Source: an uncultured Lachnospiraceae bacterium
GTDB taxonomy: Bacteria; Bacillota; Clostridia; Lachnospirales; Lachnospiraceae
Assembly: GCA_902789735.1 (NCBI GenBank)
Contig: CADAOZ010000009.1
Span: forward strand, 1-64,000
Direction of reading: 5' to 3'
DNA: 64,000 nt
Of the stretch, positions 18,225 through 26,514 are shown piece by piece. A program made the translations under genes and the position numbers. Under the pieces are notes generated by a model, which had not been told where the DNA came from, did no database searches, and was given only the letters and a program-made list of their open reading frames with translations. The stretch's first letter is position 1; every line of letters starts with the position of its first letter.

Positions 18225-19523
18225 TCAGCCGGCTCGGAAGATGAACCGCCGCTTATCGTCCTCCGTATCGACCTTGTCGATCAGGGCACCCAGCTTCCGG
18301 AGCTTTTCCGGGAAGTCCTCGTAGCCTCTCTCAATATAATGGATATCATAGATCTCCGAGAAGCCTTCCGCGGCCATGGCCGCGATCACAAGGGCGGCGC
18401 CGGCCCGCAGATCCGGTGAAGAAAGATTGGCCGCCGTATAACCGGAAACGCCTTCGATAATGGCGGTGTTTCCTTCCACAGTGATGTGGGCGCCCATCTT
18501 GGTCAGCTCGTCCACATATTTGAAGCGGTTCTCAAAAATGCTTTCCGTTACGATACTGGTCCCATTGGACAGGCCCAGCAGGATCGTAATCTGAGGCTGC
18601 ATATCCGTCGGGAAACCGGGATAAGGCAGTGTTTTAACATTGGTATTTCCCAGACGCCTGGTCGCGACCACTCTGACCGCGTCATCTGACTCCTCAATCT
18701 GACATCCCACTTCCAGAAGCTTGGCGGAAATGGATTCCAGATGCTTGGGAATGACGTTCCGGATTACGACATCTCCCCTTGTCGCGGCTGCCGCGAACAT
18801 AAAGGTGCCGGCCTCGATCTGGTCGGGAATTATGGAATATTCGGTGCCGTGCAGACGTTTGACGCCCCGGATCCGGATGACATCCGTTCCGGCGCCCTTG
18901 ATGCTGGCACCCATACTGTTGAGGAAGCTGGCAAGGTCTACGACATGAGGTTCCTTGGCCGCGTTCTCGATAATGGTCAGGCCGTCTGCCATGGCCGCTG
19001 CCATCATGATATTGATGGTGGCGCCGACTGATACGACGTCCATGTAAATGTGGGCCCCCGACAGGTTCTCCGCTCTGGCGTCGACCAGTCCGGGCGGCCG
19101 GAGACGGATATCGGCACCCAGGGCTTTGAAGCCCTTGATATGCTGGTCGATCGGGCGAAGTCCGATATTGCAGCCGCCGGGCAGGGCTACGGAAGCCGTC
19201 TTGTACTTGCCCAGCAGGGATCCGATCAGATAGTAGGATCCGCGGATCTTGCGCACGTACTCGTTGTCGACCGGGGCCGCGCGGTTGATCGGAGAGCCGT
19301 TGATCCTGTAGCTGTGCCTGTCGACCTTCTCGACATGGGCTCCGATACTCCGGATGGCATTCAGGAGTGTTCTGATATCACTTACATCAGGGACATTTTC
19401 GATCAGTACTGTCTCGTTGGTCATGATCGAGGCTGCGATAATGGGCAATGCCGCGTTCTTCGCGCCGGCGATCTCGACTTCTCCGGACAGAGGCGTTCCG
19501 CCTTTTACCATATAATGTTCCAT
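18225..19523 (-). CDS. murA: UDP-N-acetylglucosamine 1-carboxyvinyltransferase
   Basis: First committed step of peptidoglycan synthesis: adds enolpyruvate from PEP to UDP-GlcNAc. The 432-aa EPSP-synthase-fold protein has the N-terminal GAKNAALPI (Lys and Asn contact substrate), and the catalytic cysteine is kept (LPGGCNIG, C118), so intrinsic fosfomycin resistance by Cys-to-Asp change is not expected. DLRAGAAL lies near the C-terminus. GGAGGATAAAA precedes the ATG. Length and motifs are normal. Confidence 0.96.
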   Translation of the reverse strand: MEHYMVKGGTPLSGEVEIAGAKNAALPIIAASIMTNETVLIENVPDVSDIRTLLNAIRSIGAHVEKVDRHSYRINGSPINRAAPVDNEYVRKIRGSYYLIGSLLGKYKTASVALPGGCNIGLRPIDQHIKGFKALGADIRLRPPGLVDARAENLSGAHIYMDVVSVGATINIMMAAAMADGLTIIENAAKEPHVVDLASFLNSMGASIKGAGTDVIRIRGVKRLHGTEYSIIPDQIEAGTFMFAAAATRGDVVIRNVIPKHLESISAKLLEVGCQIEESDDAVRVVATRRLGNTNVKTLPYPGFPTDMQPQITILLGLSNGTSIVTESIFENRFKYVDELTKMGAHITVEGNTAIIEGVSGYTAANLSSPDLRAGAALVIAAMAAEGFSEIYDIHYIERGYEDFPEKLRKLGALIDKVDTEDDKRRFIFRAG

Positions 19524-19573
19524 TTTTATCCTCCAGGAAATCCGTCCCCCCGAGGTCCGGACTGTCCTGTTCC

Positions 19574-20173
19574 TTACTTTTTTATTTTCCGGTTCCGGTG
19601 TTTTTCCGTTCCCTTTTTGCGCACGGAGAAGCCGAATTTTCCCAGCTTCCTGCCCAGCGCAAAATACTCCCCGTGAGAATAGGCGATCAGTCCCGCCTTC
19701 TCCAAATCCAGCCTTCCCCTGCTGTCCAGATAGGAATCATCCACGCTGACGCCTGCCACTTCCGCGATGAAGAGATCATGCACACCCAGTCGGCGGATCT
19801 CCGTCACCCTGCATTCCAGGCTGACGGGGCTTTCCGCAATTCCGGGTGCCCGTACATGCTTCGAGGGAAGCCTGGTCAGGCGCAGATGCTGAAACTTATC
19901 GACGTCCCGTCCCGACCGGACCCCGCAGAAGTCGGCCGCGAAGGCAAGCTCCTGTGTTGTCAGATTGAGGACGAATTCACCGGTCCTTTCAATAATGTCA
20001 TGGGAATAGCGTTCCGGACGGATGGCGACTGAGACCATGACAGGGTCGCTGCAGAGCGTTCCCGCCCATGCGGCTGTCATGATATTGGCCTTTCCCTCTT
20101 CGTCCATGCAGCTGACCATGACGGCAGGTACCGGATACAGCATATTGGCCGGTCTCCAGTATTCTCTGGCCAT
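19574..20173 (-). CDS. Flavin reductase-like FMN-binding protein
   Basis: A 199-aa split-barrel protein of the flavoredoxin/flavin-reductase family (Pfam Flavin_Reduct type): MLYPVPAVMVSCMDEEGKAN, TAAWAGTLCSDPVMVSVAIR and GEFVLNLTT are the usual FMN-contact segments. It likely binds FMN and transfers electrons in the cytosol. The ATG at 20173 has GGAGG 6 nt upstream; a TTG six nt earlier overlaps that site. The C-terminus is very basic (KKGTEKHRNRKIKK), which is unusual. It follows the coiled-coil gene by 17 nt. Confidence 0.88.
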   Translation of the reverse strand: MAREYWRPANMLYPVPAVMVSCMDEEGKANIMTAAWAGTLCSDPVMVSVAIRPERYSHDIIERTGEFVLNLTTQELAFAADFCGVRSGRDVDKFQHLRLTRLPSKHVRAPGIAESPVSLECRVTEIRRLGVHDLFIAEVAGVSVDDSYLDSRGRLDLEKAGLIAYSHGEYFALGRKLGKFGFSVRKKGTEKHRNRKIKK

Positions 20174-20190
20174 ATTCAACCTCCGAAGGA

Positions 20191-20904
20191 TCAGTGGGCC
20201 AGGGTAAGCAGCATGCTGATCAGGCCGATTCCTTCTATGATCTGCAGGATCAGTACGCCGATCACAAGGCCGAAGGTGACTTTCTGCAGGAATTTCCCGG
20301 ATGTGCCTGCCTTCTGTTCCTCGAACATCCTGGTCTGGGACTCCTCCAGCGCGTGGATGGCATCTGTCAGCTCCTGTGTCTGTTTGCCCAGTTCGCTGAT
20401 CATGGATGCCTGGATATTCCTGTATACCCTGACATTCTCCCTGTGATTGAACTCATCGGACTTCTGCTGCAGGGCTTCCGCTTTGCTGCGGCTTTCCTCC
20501 ACAGAACCGATGATGGCAGTCCTGGTGTCCCCGACGGCCGAGATTACGGAATCACCGGTCCGGCTGACGGACGCGGTAATCCTCTCTTCCATGGCCTGGG
20601 AATCCCAGCTCTGCATCTGCGCAAGCTTATCCGATATCTTCCGGTTATTTTCTTCCAGCAGGGATTTGATATTATCCGTCGTACTGATATTCATGAACTG
20701 CAGCCTCTGCACCAGTTCATTGTTCTTATCGTACAGATCCTGAAGCTGGGCGATCACCTTGGCGTAATCGCTGACTTCGGTCCTGAGCCGGTCCGTCTGG
20801 GCAGCCTCGGCTGCGCCATTGGCACGGATCAGCTCATCCGGATTGGTCAGATCCACGAGCGGGATGGTATTTTCCAGATTGAATGCTGCCTGCTTCCTGT
20901 TCAT
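20191..20904 (-). CDS. Tail-anchored coiled-coil protein of unknown function
   Basis: Not recognised. From ATG 20904 (AGGGA 7 nt upstream) it is 237 aa. Residues about 35-200 are almost entirely predicted helix with heptad-like hydrophobics (YAKVIAQLQDLYDKNNELVQ, KQTQELTDAIHALEES), and a single hydrophobic segment near 208-230 (FGLVIGVLILQIIEGIGLIS) ends the protein. This is the layout of a cytosolic coiled coil anchored at its C-terminus, somewhat like methyl-accepting chemotaxis or division-linked proteins but with no MCP hairpin signature. It has its own promoter and is followed by the flavin reductase gene. Confidence 0.8.
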   Translation of the reverse strand: MNRKQAAFNLENTIPLVDLTNPDELIRANGAAEAAQTDRLRTEVSDYAKVIAQLQDLYDKNNELVQRLQFMNISTTDNIKSLLEENNRKISDKLAQMQSWDSQAMEERITASVSRTGDSVISAVGDTRTAIIGSVEESRSKAEALQQKSDEFNHRENVRVYRNIQASMISELGKQTQELTDAIHALEESQTRMFEEQKAGTSGKFLQKVTFGLVIGVLILQIIEGIGLISMLLTLAH

Positions 20905-20958
20905 TTCTGTTCCCTGAAAATCTCCATTCGGAGCCAATTATCCTTAATTACGTTCTTT

Positions 20959-20987
20959 ATCATAGCATTTCCCCTTTTCTTTTACAA
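20959..20987 (-). promoter_or_regulatory. Promoter of the coiled-coil/flavin reductase unit
   Basis: Minus-strand TTGTAA (20982-20987) and TATGAT (20959-20964) with a 17-bp spacer, about 55 nt before the chosen ATG. Confidence 0.65.
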
Positions 20988-21192
20988 TCCGAACAGCTGT
21001 GCCACGGAGGTCGCATTTCCGTAACATTTGCTTAATATTTTAGGGATTTGTCATAAAAATTCTTCAAAGAAGTTCGGATTTATTTATGAAAAATGCTGTG
21101 ACGCCGCCCCGGAATGCCGTGGCAAAATATGAACATTCTGTTTCGTTCACTTTTTGTTCGAAAAATGTGCAAGTTTACTGAAAACTCCGCCT

Positions 21193-21927
21193 TCAATCCG
21201 GAAACATGCTGCTTTCGTCCCCATAGTGGCTGTGGTTCTGCGCTCTGAACTTGGCCTTTCTCCGTTCCTGTTCCAGAAGAGCTGCCGCCTTGTCCTCCAT
21301 CTCGGACTGCTCCATGATCTCCTGGTTCAGGGACAGCATCTTGGCGTCCAGGGCGGAAATCATGGCAGAGCACTCCAGAAGTTCCGCCCGGATGTGCTCC
21401 GGTGCCTCTCCCACGAATTTATACTGGATCTTGTGCTCCAGGCTGCCCCAGAAATCCATGGCAATGGTCCGGATCTGGATTTCCACTTTGGTCTCTATGA
21501 TCTGCTCGGAAAAATAGACCGGCATCATGACCAGCATATGGTAGCTCTTATACCCGCTGGGTTTGGGCCTTTTGATATAGTCCTTGATCAGAATGACCTC
21601 CAGATCCCGCTGGCTGCTGATGATCTCAGCCAGATGATAAATATCGGATGTAAAGGAGCAGATGATCCGGATACCGGCAATATCATTACAGTAGCGCACC
21701 ATATTCTCCAGAGAGGATTCACATCCTCTCCTGCGGAGCTTTCTGGCGATGCTGTCGCCTGACTTAATTCTGGATTTAATGTGTTCTATGGGGTTGTATT
21801 TATATCTCTGCTGGAATTCCTCGCTCAGAATCTCCAGCCTTGTATTCATTTGTTTTAACGCAGCCCGGTAGATCAGCATCACCTGTTCATAAGAGTTGAT
21901 GCCGTCTTCCCTGATTTTCAGTTCCAT
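21193..21927 (-). CDS. Small alarmone synthetase (RelP/RelQ type)
   Basis: Single-domain (p)ppGpp synthetase without the HD hydrolase or regulatory ACT/TGS domains. The 244-aa protein has the RelA/SpoT synthetase core: HIKSRIKSGDSIARKLRRRG, DIAGIRIICSF, IKRPKPSGYKSYHMLV and the Mn/GTP region EIQIRTIAMDFWGSLEHKI. The last ~45 residues are a charged helix. In Firmicutes such enzymes answer cell-wall stress or starvation at the transcriptional level. An AGAGG site lies 12 nt before the ATG. Gaps on both sides (over 135 nt) suggest its own unit. Confidence 0.93.
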   Translation of the reverse strand: MELKIREDGINSYEQVMLIYRAALKQMNTRLEILSEEFQQRYKYNPIEHIKSRIKSGDSIARKLRRRGCESSLENMVRYCNDIAGIRIICSFTSDIYHLAEIISSQRDLEVILIKDYIKRPKPSGYKSYHMLVMMPVYFSEQIIETKVEIQIRTIAMDFWGSLEHKIQYKFVGEAPEHIRAELLECSAMISALDAKMLSLNQEIMEQSEMEDKAAALLEQERRKAKFRAQNHSHYGDESSMFPD

Positions 21928-22062
21928 TGTGTTTTGTTACCTCTCCCGTCAGGCCCGTCCGGCCTTTTTGCTTTTGCGGCAGATCCCGGTGGATCCCCCG
22001 CGGGCCTGCCGCCTCCGCGGCAGGATCATGGTCATATGGATATTTTATATTCCGGATATTTC

Positions 22063-23148
22063 TTATTTCCCCTTCGGAAACTCCAGACATCCCGCCAGCA
22101 GCATCCCTTCCAGCCGGATCCAGGCCGGCAGAAGATCCATGCCCGGGCAGATCCGTCCGCCCAGATAGAGGGGCAGGACCCGGTCCAGAGCGGGATCGGA
22201 GGCCGTCAGGCAGGAGGCTTCCGGAATGGACATACCTACGCAGTTATCCCCCGCGTCCCTGCGGCGGTCCTCATGGGCCGACAGGGCGATCAGATCCTTT
22301 CCCCGTCCGGCGCCGGCAGGCTCTTCCTGTCCGCTGCCGTTCTCACGGCGTACCTTTCCTGTCCATCGGGCCGCTGTTTCCAGGGGTCTGTGCAGCCCCC
22401 GCAGCAGGAATGGGATATTCTTATACTGCAGGTATGGAAGATTCCCTGCCTCCAGAGTCCTCCTGTAACGCTGCTCTTCCGCTGACGCGTACGGCTGGCC
22501 CTTTCTGCAGACGGCCCGGGGTTCCAGCATGCTGGTCCATCCGTACAGATTCCCCCGGATGCCCAGATCCAGCTGCTCCAGTGTCTGGTAATGGCGCTCA
22601 TCGAACAGGCCGATCTCACGCAGGGCTTCCATCCGGTACAGAACGGCGTGGCCTGCCGCCATGATCCTGCCTGCGCGCCGGTATTTCCCGGGCGCGCGGC
22701 CCTGTCCCCGCTGAAAGGTCTGTCCGAAAGCGTTCAGGCCTTCCCCGGCGCTCCAGACACGCCGCGGTTCCCGGCCGGACAGGACCAGAGCCTGTACCGC
22801 CATGGCCTCCGGATGGGCGCCGGCTGTCTCCAGCAGCCTCTCCAGGCAGTGCCTGCCGCATAGAATATCCTGGTCGATCAGAAATACGTATTCTGTTCTG
22901 GCCAGATGAAAACCACTGTTGGCACTGTTGCAGTAACCGGTGTTGACGGTCATGGGGAACCGCCTCACCTGCGGATAACGTTTCTGTATCATCCGGCAGC
23001 TCCGGTCTCCGGAAGCCCGGTCGACCAGCAGGACACCGGGAACGATCGTCCCTGTCAGCAGCGCCCTGACTGCCTTATAAAGGTCTCTGCCGCCCCGGCG
23101 GCAGACGATTACCGCTGTAACGCGGCTGTCCTCCCTGTTTTCATTCAT
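22063..23148 (-). CDS. Family 2 glycosyltransferase
   Basis: A 361-aa GT-A-fold enzyme: VTAVIVCRRGGRDLYKAVRA at the start, MTVNTGYCNSANSGFHLA (the GFxxAxN-like donor pocket) and DQD at about residue 91 as the metal motif, then GGxxxx-like AAGHAVLYRMEALREIG and FDERHYQTLEQLDLG with the E/D pair of rhamnosyl-type GT2 enzymes. The C-terminal ~110 residues are not recognised. Likely a cytosolic cell-surface polysaccharide or rhamnan enzyme. Its ATG overlaps the previous glycosyltransferase by 4 bp, and the two plus the next gene upstream form one operon. Confidence 0.85.
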   Translation of the reverse strand: MNENREDSRVTAVIVCRRGGRDLYKAVRALLTGTIVPGVLLVDRASGDRSCRMIQKRYPQVRRFPMTVNTGYCNSANSGFHLARTEYVFLIDQDILCGRHCLERLLETAGAHPEAMAVQALVLSGREPRRVWSAGEGLNAFGQTFQRGQGRAPGKYRRAGRIMAAGHAVLYRMEALREIGLFDERHYQTLEQLDLGIRGNLYGWTSMLEPRAVCRKGQPYASAEEQRYRRTLEAGNLPYLQYKNIPFLLRGLHRPLETAARWTGKVRRENGSGQEEPAGAGRGKDLIALSAHEDRRRDAGDNCVGMSIPEASCLTASDPALDRVLPLYLGGRICPGMDLLPAWIRLEGMLLAGCLEFPKGK

Positions 23149-24494
23149 GATCTGATGATCCCGTCCCGTATCACACTGACCATTTCAGGATCCCATACGA
23201 TCAGATAACCCAGGGACCTGACCCGGTCACAGAAATCTATGCTCTTTTCCTTCAGACCGGTCTGTCTGTTCAGAAAATGGCTCTCATAGGAATGGCCGAA
23301 AATTTCTTTATAGACAGAATACAGCTCCCGGCGGATCTTCATACAGCGCACATCGACTGCAGGGGCATCCTGCATGGTCATGGCCGCGCAGCCGGGTCCT
23401 TCTTCCAGTTCATCCAGGCCTTCAAAGAAAACATTTCCATCTTCATCCATCATGCCGCCGATGACCCTGTGCCTTCTGTCCAGGACCTTGCCGCCGACAA
23501 CGCCGACTTCTTTCCGGGCTGTAAATATATCCGGCAGATATTCCACTTTCAGGAAGCCTTCCTTCCTGCCCGGGGTGACCCGGGCCCGGATGCCCCGCTC
23601 CCGGAAATATTCCTCCAGAGCAGCCCTGCAGGCTTCTCCGGTCCGCAGGCGCAGCGCCGGCTGCCGGATGCCTCTGACATGATAAAGGATCCTGGGGACA
23701 TGATAGATTCCGGACTTGGGCGCCCGTAGAATCATATCATAATCATGGGCCCCGTCAAATCTGGGCCGCAGACGCATGGCCAGAAACAGTTCCCTGCGTA
23801 TGGTCAGAAGATGCCGGGTATAATTATTGGCGAACAGATAGTCCTTATTGAAATCCGGTTTAAAGACAGGTTCGAAAAAGCGTCTTCCGGCCATGTCGCA
23901 GTGATCCTCATCCGTATAGATGATCTCCGCGCCTGTCTCCATGACCGCGCACGCGATCTCGTAGAGAGCGTCCACTGTCAGCAGATCCCCGTATTCGAGG
24001 ATCGCCACGTAATCTCCGGCTGCTTTCCTGGCAGCAGCGTTAAGCTCGGCGGAGGGGCCTTCCGGCTGCCGCAGGCGGCAGTAGCGGATCCGGTCATCCT
24101 GATATTCGGCCAGGGTGTCCCGGGCCACATTGGTCAGGCTGCTGTCCGCCACAATCAGCTCCAGATTGCCATATGTCTGGCCCAGAACGGAAATAACCGA
24201 CTCCTCCAGCTTTTTCCGGTCCGGCTCGCAAATCGACATAAGGATGCTGAACATGGGGGCCCGGGCGGCCCGGCGCATACGAAAAGAGGAAAAGACCTCT
24301 GAAGGTTCTTCCCCTTTTTTGATCCGGTCATAGCGGGCCCGCTGGGAGAAGACCTCCGACGGGGCAGGCTCTATATACCTGTACCTGCCCGCCCTTCTGA
24401 GACTCCTCAGTCTGGCCACGCTGCCGCGGACATTTTTATATCCTGCCTGACCTGCGGTGCTCAGCAGATTTCCAATCACATTCCAGACTGCCAA
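23145..24494 (-). CDS. Family 2 glycosyltransferase, second of three
   Basis: A 449-aa protein: ~75-residue N-terminal region, then a GT-A domain (FSILMSICEPDRKKLEESVISVLGQTYGNLELIVADSS at about 83-120, shown here only by its ends FSILMSICEP and LELIVADSS), a YTDEDHCDMAGRRFFEP block, and a degenerate second half. The TDED/KPDFNKDY segment matches the double-module GT2 enzymes of rhamnose-rich polysaccharide clusters. Start is a TTG at 24494 with GGAG 7 nt upstream. It follows the 533-aa enzyme by 55 nt. Confidence 0.82.
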   Translation of the reverse strand: MAVWNVIGNLLSTAGQAGYKNVRGSVARLRSLRRAGRYRYIEPAPSEVFSQRARYDRIKKGEEPSEVFSSFRMRRAARAPMFSILMSICEPDRKKLEESVISVLGQTYGNLELIVADSSLTNVARDTLAEYQDDRIRYCRLRQPEGPSAELNAAARKAAGDYVAILEYGDLLTVDALYEIACAVMETGAEIIYTDEDHCDMAGRRFFEPVFKPDFNKDYLFANNYTRHLLTIRRELFLAMRLRPRFDGAHDYDMILRAPKSGIYHVPRILYHVRGIRQPALRLRTGEACRAALEEYFRERGIRARVTPGRKEGFLKVEYLPDIFTARKEVGVVGGKVLDRRHRVIGGMMDEDGNVFFEGLDELEEGPGCAAMTMQDAPAVDVRCMKIRRELYSVYKEIFGHSYESHFLNRQTGLKEKSIDFCDRVRSLGYLIVWDPEMVSVIRDGIIRS

Positions 24495-24549
24495 TACTTC
24501 ACTCCAATACCGGAATACGGACCGGTCCCGGGACGTGCCCGGGGCACTG

Positions 24550-26151
24550 TCAGATCGTCAGGGAACCCGCGTCCAGAATAAACCCGGCTTCTTTAATGTT
24601 CTGTGTCAGATACCTGTGATAGAAAGGATCCCGCGCGCTCAGCTCAGGGTGGACGGCCCGGAGGGTCTCCAGTTCGCTGCTGCGCTGCAGTTCTCTCTGC
24701 CTTCTTACCTCTTCTACCGGAGCGGACGCTTCGTGGTAGAAAAGATACATGTTGTTGCGTACCACATTGTAAAATCCCTGCTCATGGATCCTGTAGCAGA
24801 AATCGATATCACTATAGCAATGGGGGAAACGTGCTTCATCGAAGCCGCCTACTCTGTCGAACAGCTCTTTGCGGACCATCATGCAGGCACCCGTGACCGC
24901 CAGGACATTCCGGATTCCCTTATTGAATCCAAAATACTGGGTCTCCGCATTCCTGCGGTACTGCAGCTTGTAGACCGGCGTCCCCTGCACGCTCATGATG
25001 CCGGCATGCTGGATGATATTGGAGCTGGGATAGAGCAGCTTCATGCCGACCGCTCCGACATAGGGGAGTTTGGCCTTTTCAGACAGGTGGGACAGCCACT
25101 CATGTCTCTGCACGACCACATCATCATGCAGGAACAGGAGCAGACCGCCGTTCGCGTAGGACGCGCCCAGATTGTAAAAGGCGGACATGTTGAATTCCAT
25201 TTCCCGATATACATAAATGGCGCTGTTATTCTCATTGATCTCGTCGACCAGCGCCTGGACCTTCTGCCGGTTGGCTTTATTGCTTCCGTTATCCACAATG
25301 ATCAGTTCAAAGGGAATCCTGGTATGTTTCTCGACCGATTTGACGCACCGGCGCAGAATCTCCGGATTATCCTTGCTGGGCAGAATAATGCTGATCAGCC
25401 GGGTCGCCGCGGAATCCGCGTCATAGCGGCCGGTCAGGGACCCTTTGATCAGGTCGGAATCCCAGGCCTGGAATTTTTCTGTAGCATGGAACAGTACTTC
25501 CGGGATATGGCCGATGGGGAATCTTCCTTTCCGCCGGATTGAAAAGCCGCCTTCCGCCTGCGCCAGTTTCATACAGAGCTTGCCGTAGATCCAGGACCGC
25601 AGTGATTCGTCCGGTTCATCCCGTCTGGCCAGCTGTTCCTCAACGGAATCGGCCTTGATCGTAGACACCGATTCGATATCCTGGGCCCTGCGGGCACCCG
25701 GATTGACAACGGACAGGGCGATGGAACGGATCGCAAAGATATTACCGAAATAGAAGGTCGACAGGAAAGTATCCGGGGCCCAGTCCGATTTCAGCCAGGG
25801 ATCCACATACTCTCCCTTGGAGGTCACCCTGTCCTCATCCGCGTACAGAAGGTTAATATCCGGATTCTCCGCGAAATAATCCCGTATCATGGTCCTGGCG
25901 CAGTCGGTCAGGTAACCGTCATCATCACAGGCGATGATGATATCCGGCCGGGGCTCGCCCGACAGTATATAATTTTTCAAATGGGAATAGCGGACGACGC
26001 CGCAGCTGAGGGCACCGCTCTCCGAATGGTCTTTTTTGGCCAGCGCCGCCTCCAGCTCGATCTCATGGAGCTGGTACCAGGCATGATAGTAGCCTGTGAT
26101 CTGAGAGGATGCCTGTCTGCTGAATAAATATTCTTCTCCGTAGTTGGTCAT
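24550..26151 (-). CDS. Large two-part family 2 glycosyltransferase
   Basis: From ATG 26151 (AAGGAG 4 nt upstream) it is 533 aa. The first half looks like a reduced GT domain (IIIACDDDGYLTDCART, LLYADEDRVTSKGEYVDPW); the second half is a full GT-A domain (ISIILPSKDNPEILRRCVKS, ELIIVDNGSNKANRQ, FLHDDVVVQRHEW as metal motif, VTGACMMVRKELFDRVGGFD, HCYSDIDFC). This is the typical form of enzymes that lengthen cell-wall rhamnan or teichoic-type chains. A 42-codon upstream extension is open but unsupported. First gene of the three-gene set; no transporter or flippase lies beside it. Confidence 0.87.
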   Translation of the reverse strand: MTNYGEEYLFSRQASSQITGYYHAWYQLHEIELEAALAKKDHSESGALSCGVVRYSHLKNYILSGEPRPDIIIACDDDGYLTDCARTMIRDYFAENPDINLLYADEDRVTSKGEYVDPWLKSDWAPDTFLSTFYFGNIFAIRSIALSVVNPGARRAQDIESVSTIKADSVEEQLARRDEPDESLRSWIYGKLCMKLAQAEGGFSIRRKGRFPIGHIPEVLFHATEKFQAWDSDLIKGSLTGRYDADSAATRLISIILPSKDNPEILRRCVKSVEKHTRIPFELIIVDNGSNKANRQKVQALVDEINENNSAIYVYREMEFNMSAFYNLGASYANGGLLLFLHDDVVVQRHEWLSHLSEKAKLPYVGAVGMKLLYPSSNIIQHAGIMSVQGTPVYKLQYRRNAETQYFGFNKGIRNVLAVTGACMMVRKELFDRVGGFDEARFPHCYSDIDFCYRIHEQGFYNVVRNNMYLFYHEASAPVEEVRRQRELQRSSELETLRAVHPELSARDPFYHRYLTQNIKEAGFILDAGSLTI

Positions 26152-26264
26152 AATGCTCCTTTTCCTGTCCGGCGGTCCGGCCGCCGCGGCAGACTGATAC
26201 AAAATTATGATACCTGCGTTTCCCGTCGCAAACCATAAAAATCTCATTAAAAAAGTCTTATATA

Positions 26265-26293
26265 AGCATAACATCATTTGCCCTTTTTCACAA
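26265..26293 (-). promoter_or_regulatory. Candidate promoter of the glycosyltransferase operon
   Basis: Minus-strand TTGTGA (26288-26293), 17-bp spacer, TATGCT (26265-26270). Each hexamer matches consensus at four positions. The remaining divergent gap 26152-26514 also holds a 9-bp inverted repeat (TGAACCGGG 26319-26327 / CCCGGTTCA 26338-26346) without a T tract and the pgcA promoter; no gene is seen there. Confidence 0.45.
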
Positions 26294-26413
26294 TGCGGGC
26301 ATGCCTGTCCCCGGCAAATGAACCGGGAAGTCTGACGCCCGGTTCACTGTCTGCGGCTTTTTGGGCAATTATTCCCGAAATAACCCGGACTACAGGCGGA
26401 TTGTAGTCATTTA

Positions 26414-26442
26414 TTGACAATAAACATGGAAACCTTTAATAT
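26414..26442 (+). promoter_or_regulatory. Promoter of pgcA
   Basis: TTGACA (26414-26419), 17-bp spacer, TAATAT (26437-26442); about 70 nt before the ATG, which is preceded by AAAGCAGGTG. Confidence 0.75.
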
Positions 26443-26514
26443 TGAGTTAGGAATTTTTTCTAAATTAATGGTGCATCAATAACTGGAATTTTTAAAAGAA
26501 AGCAGGTGTAGATT

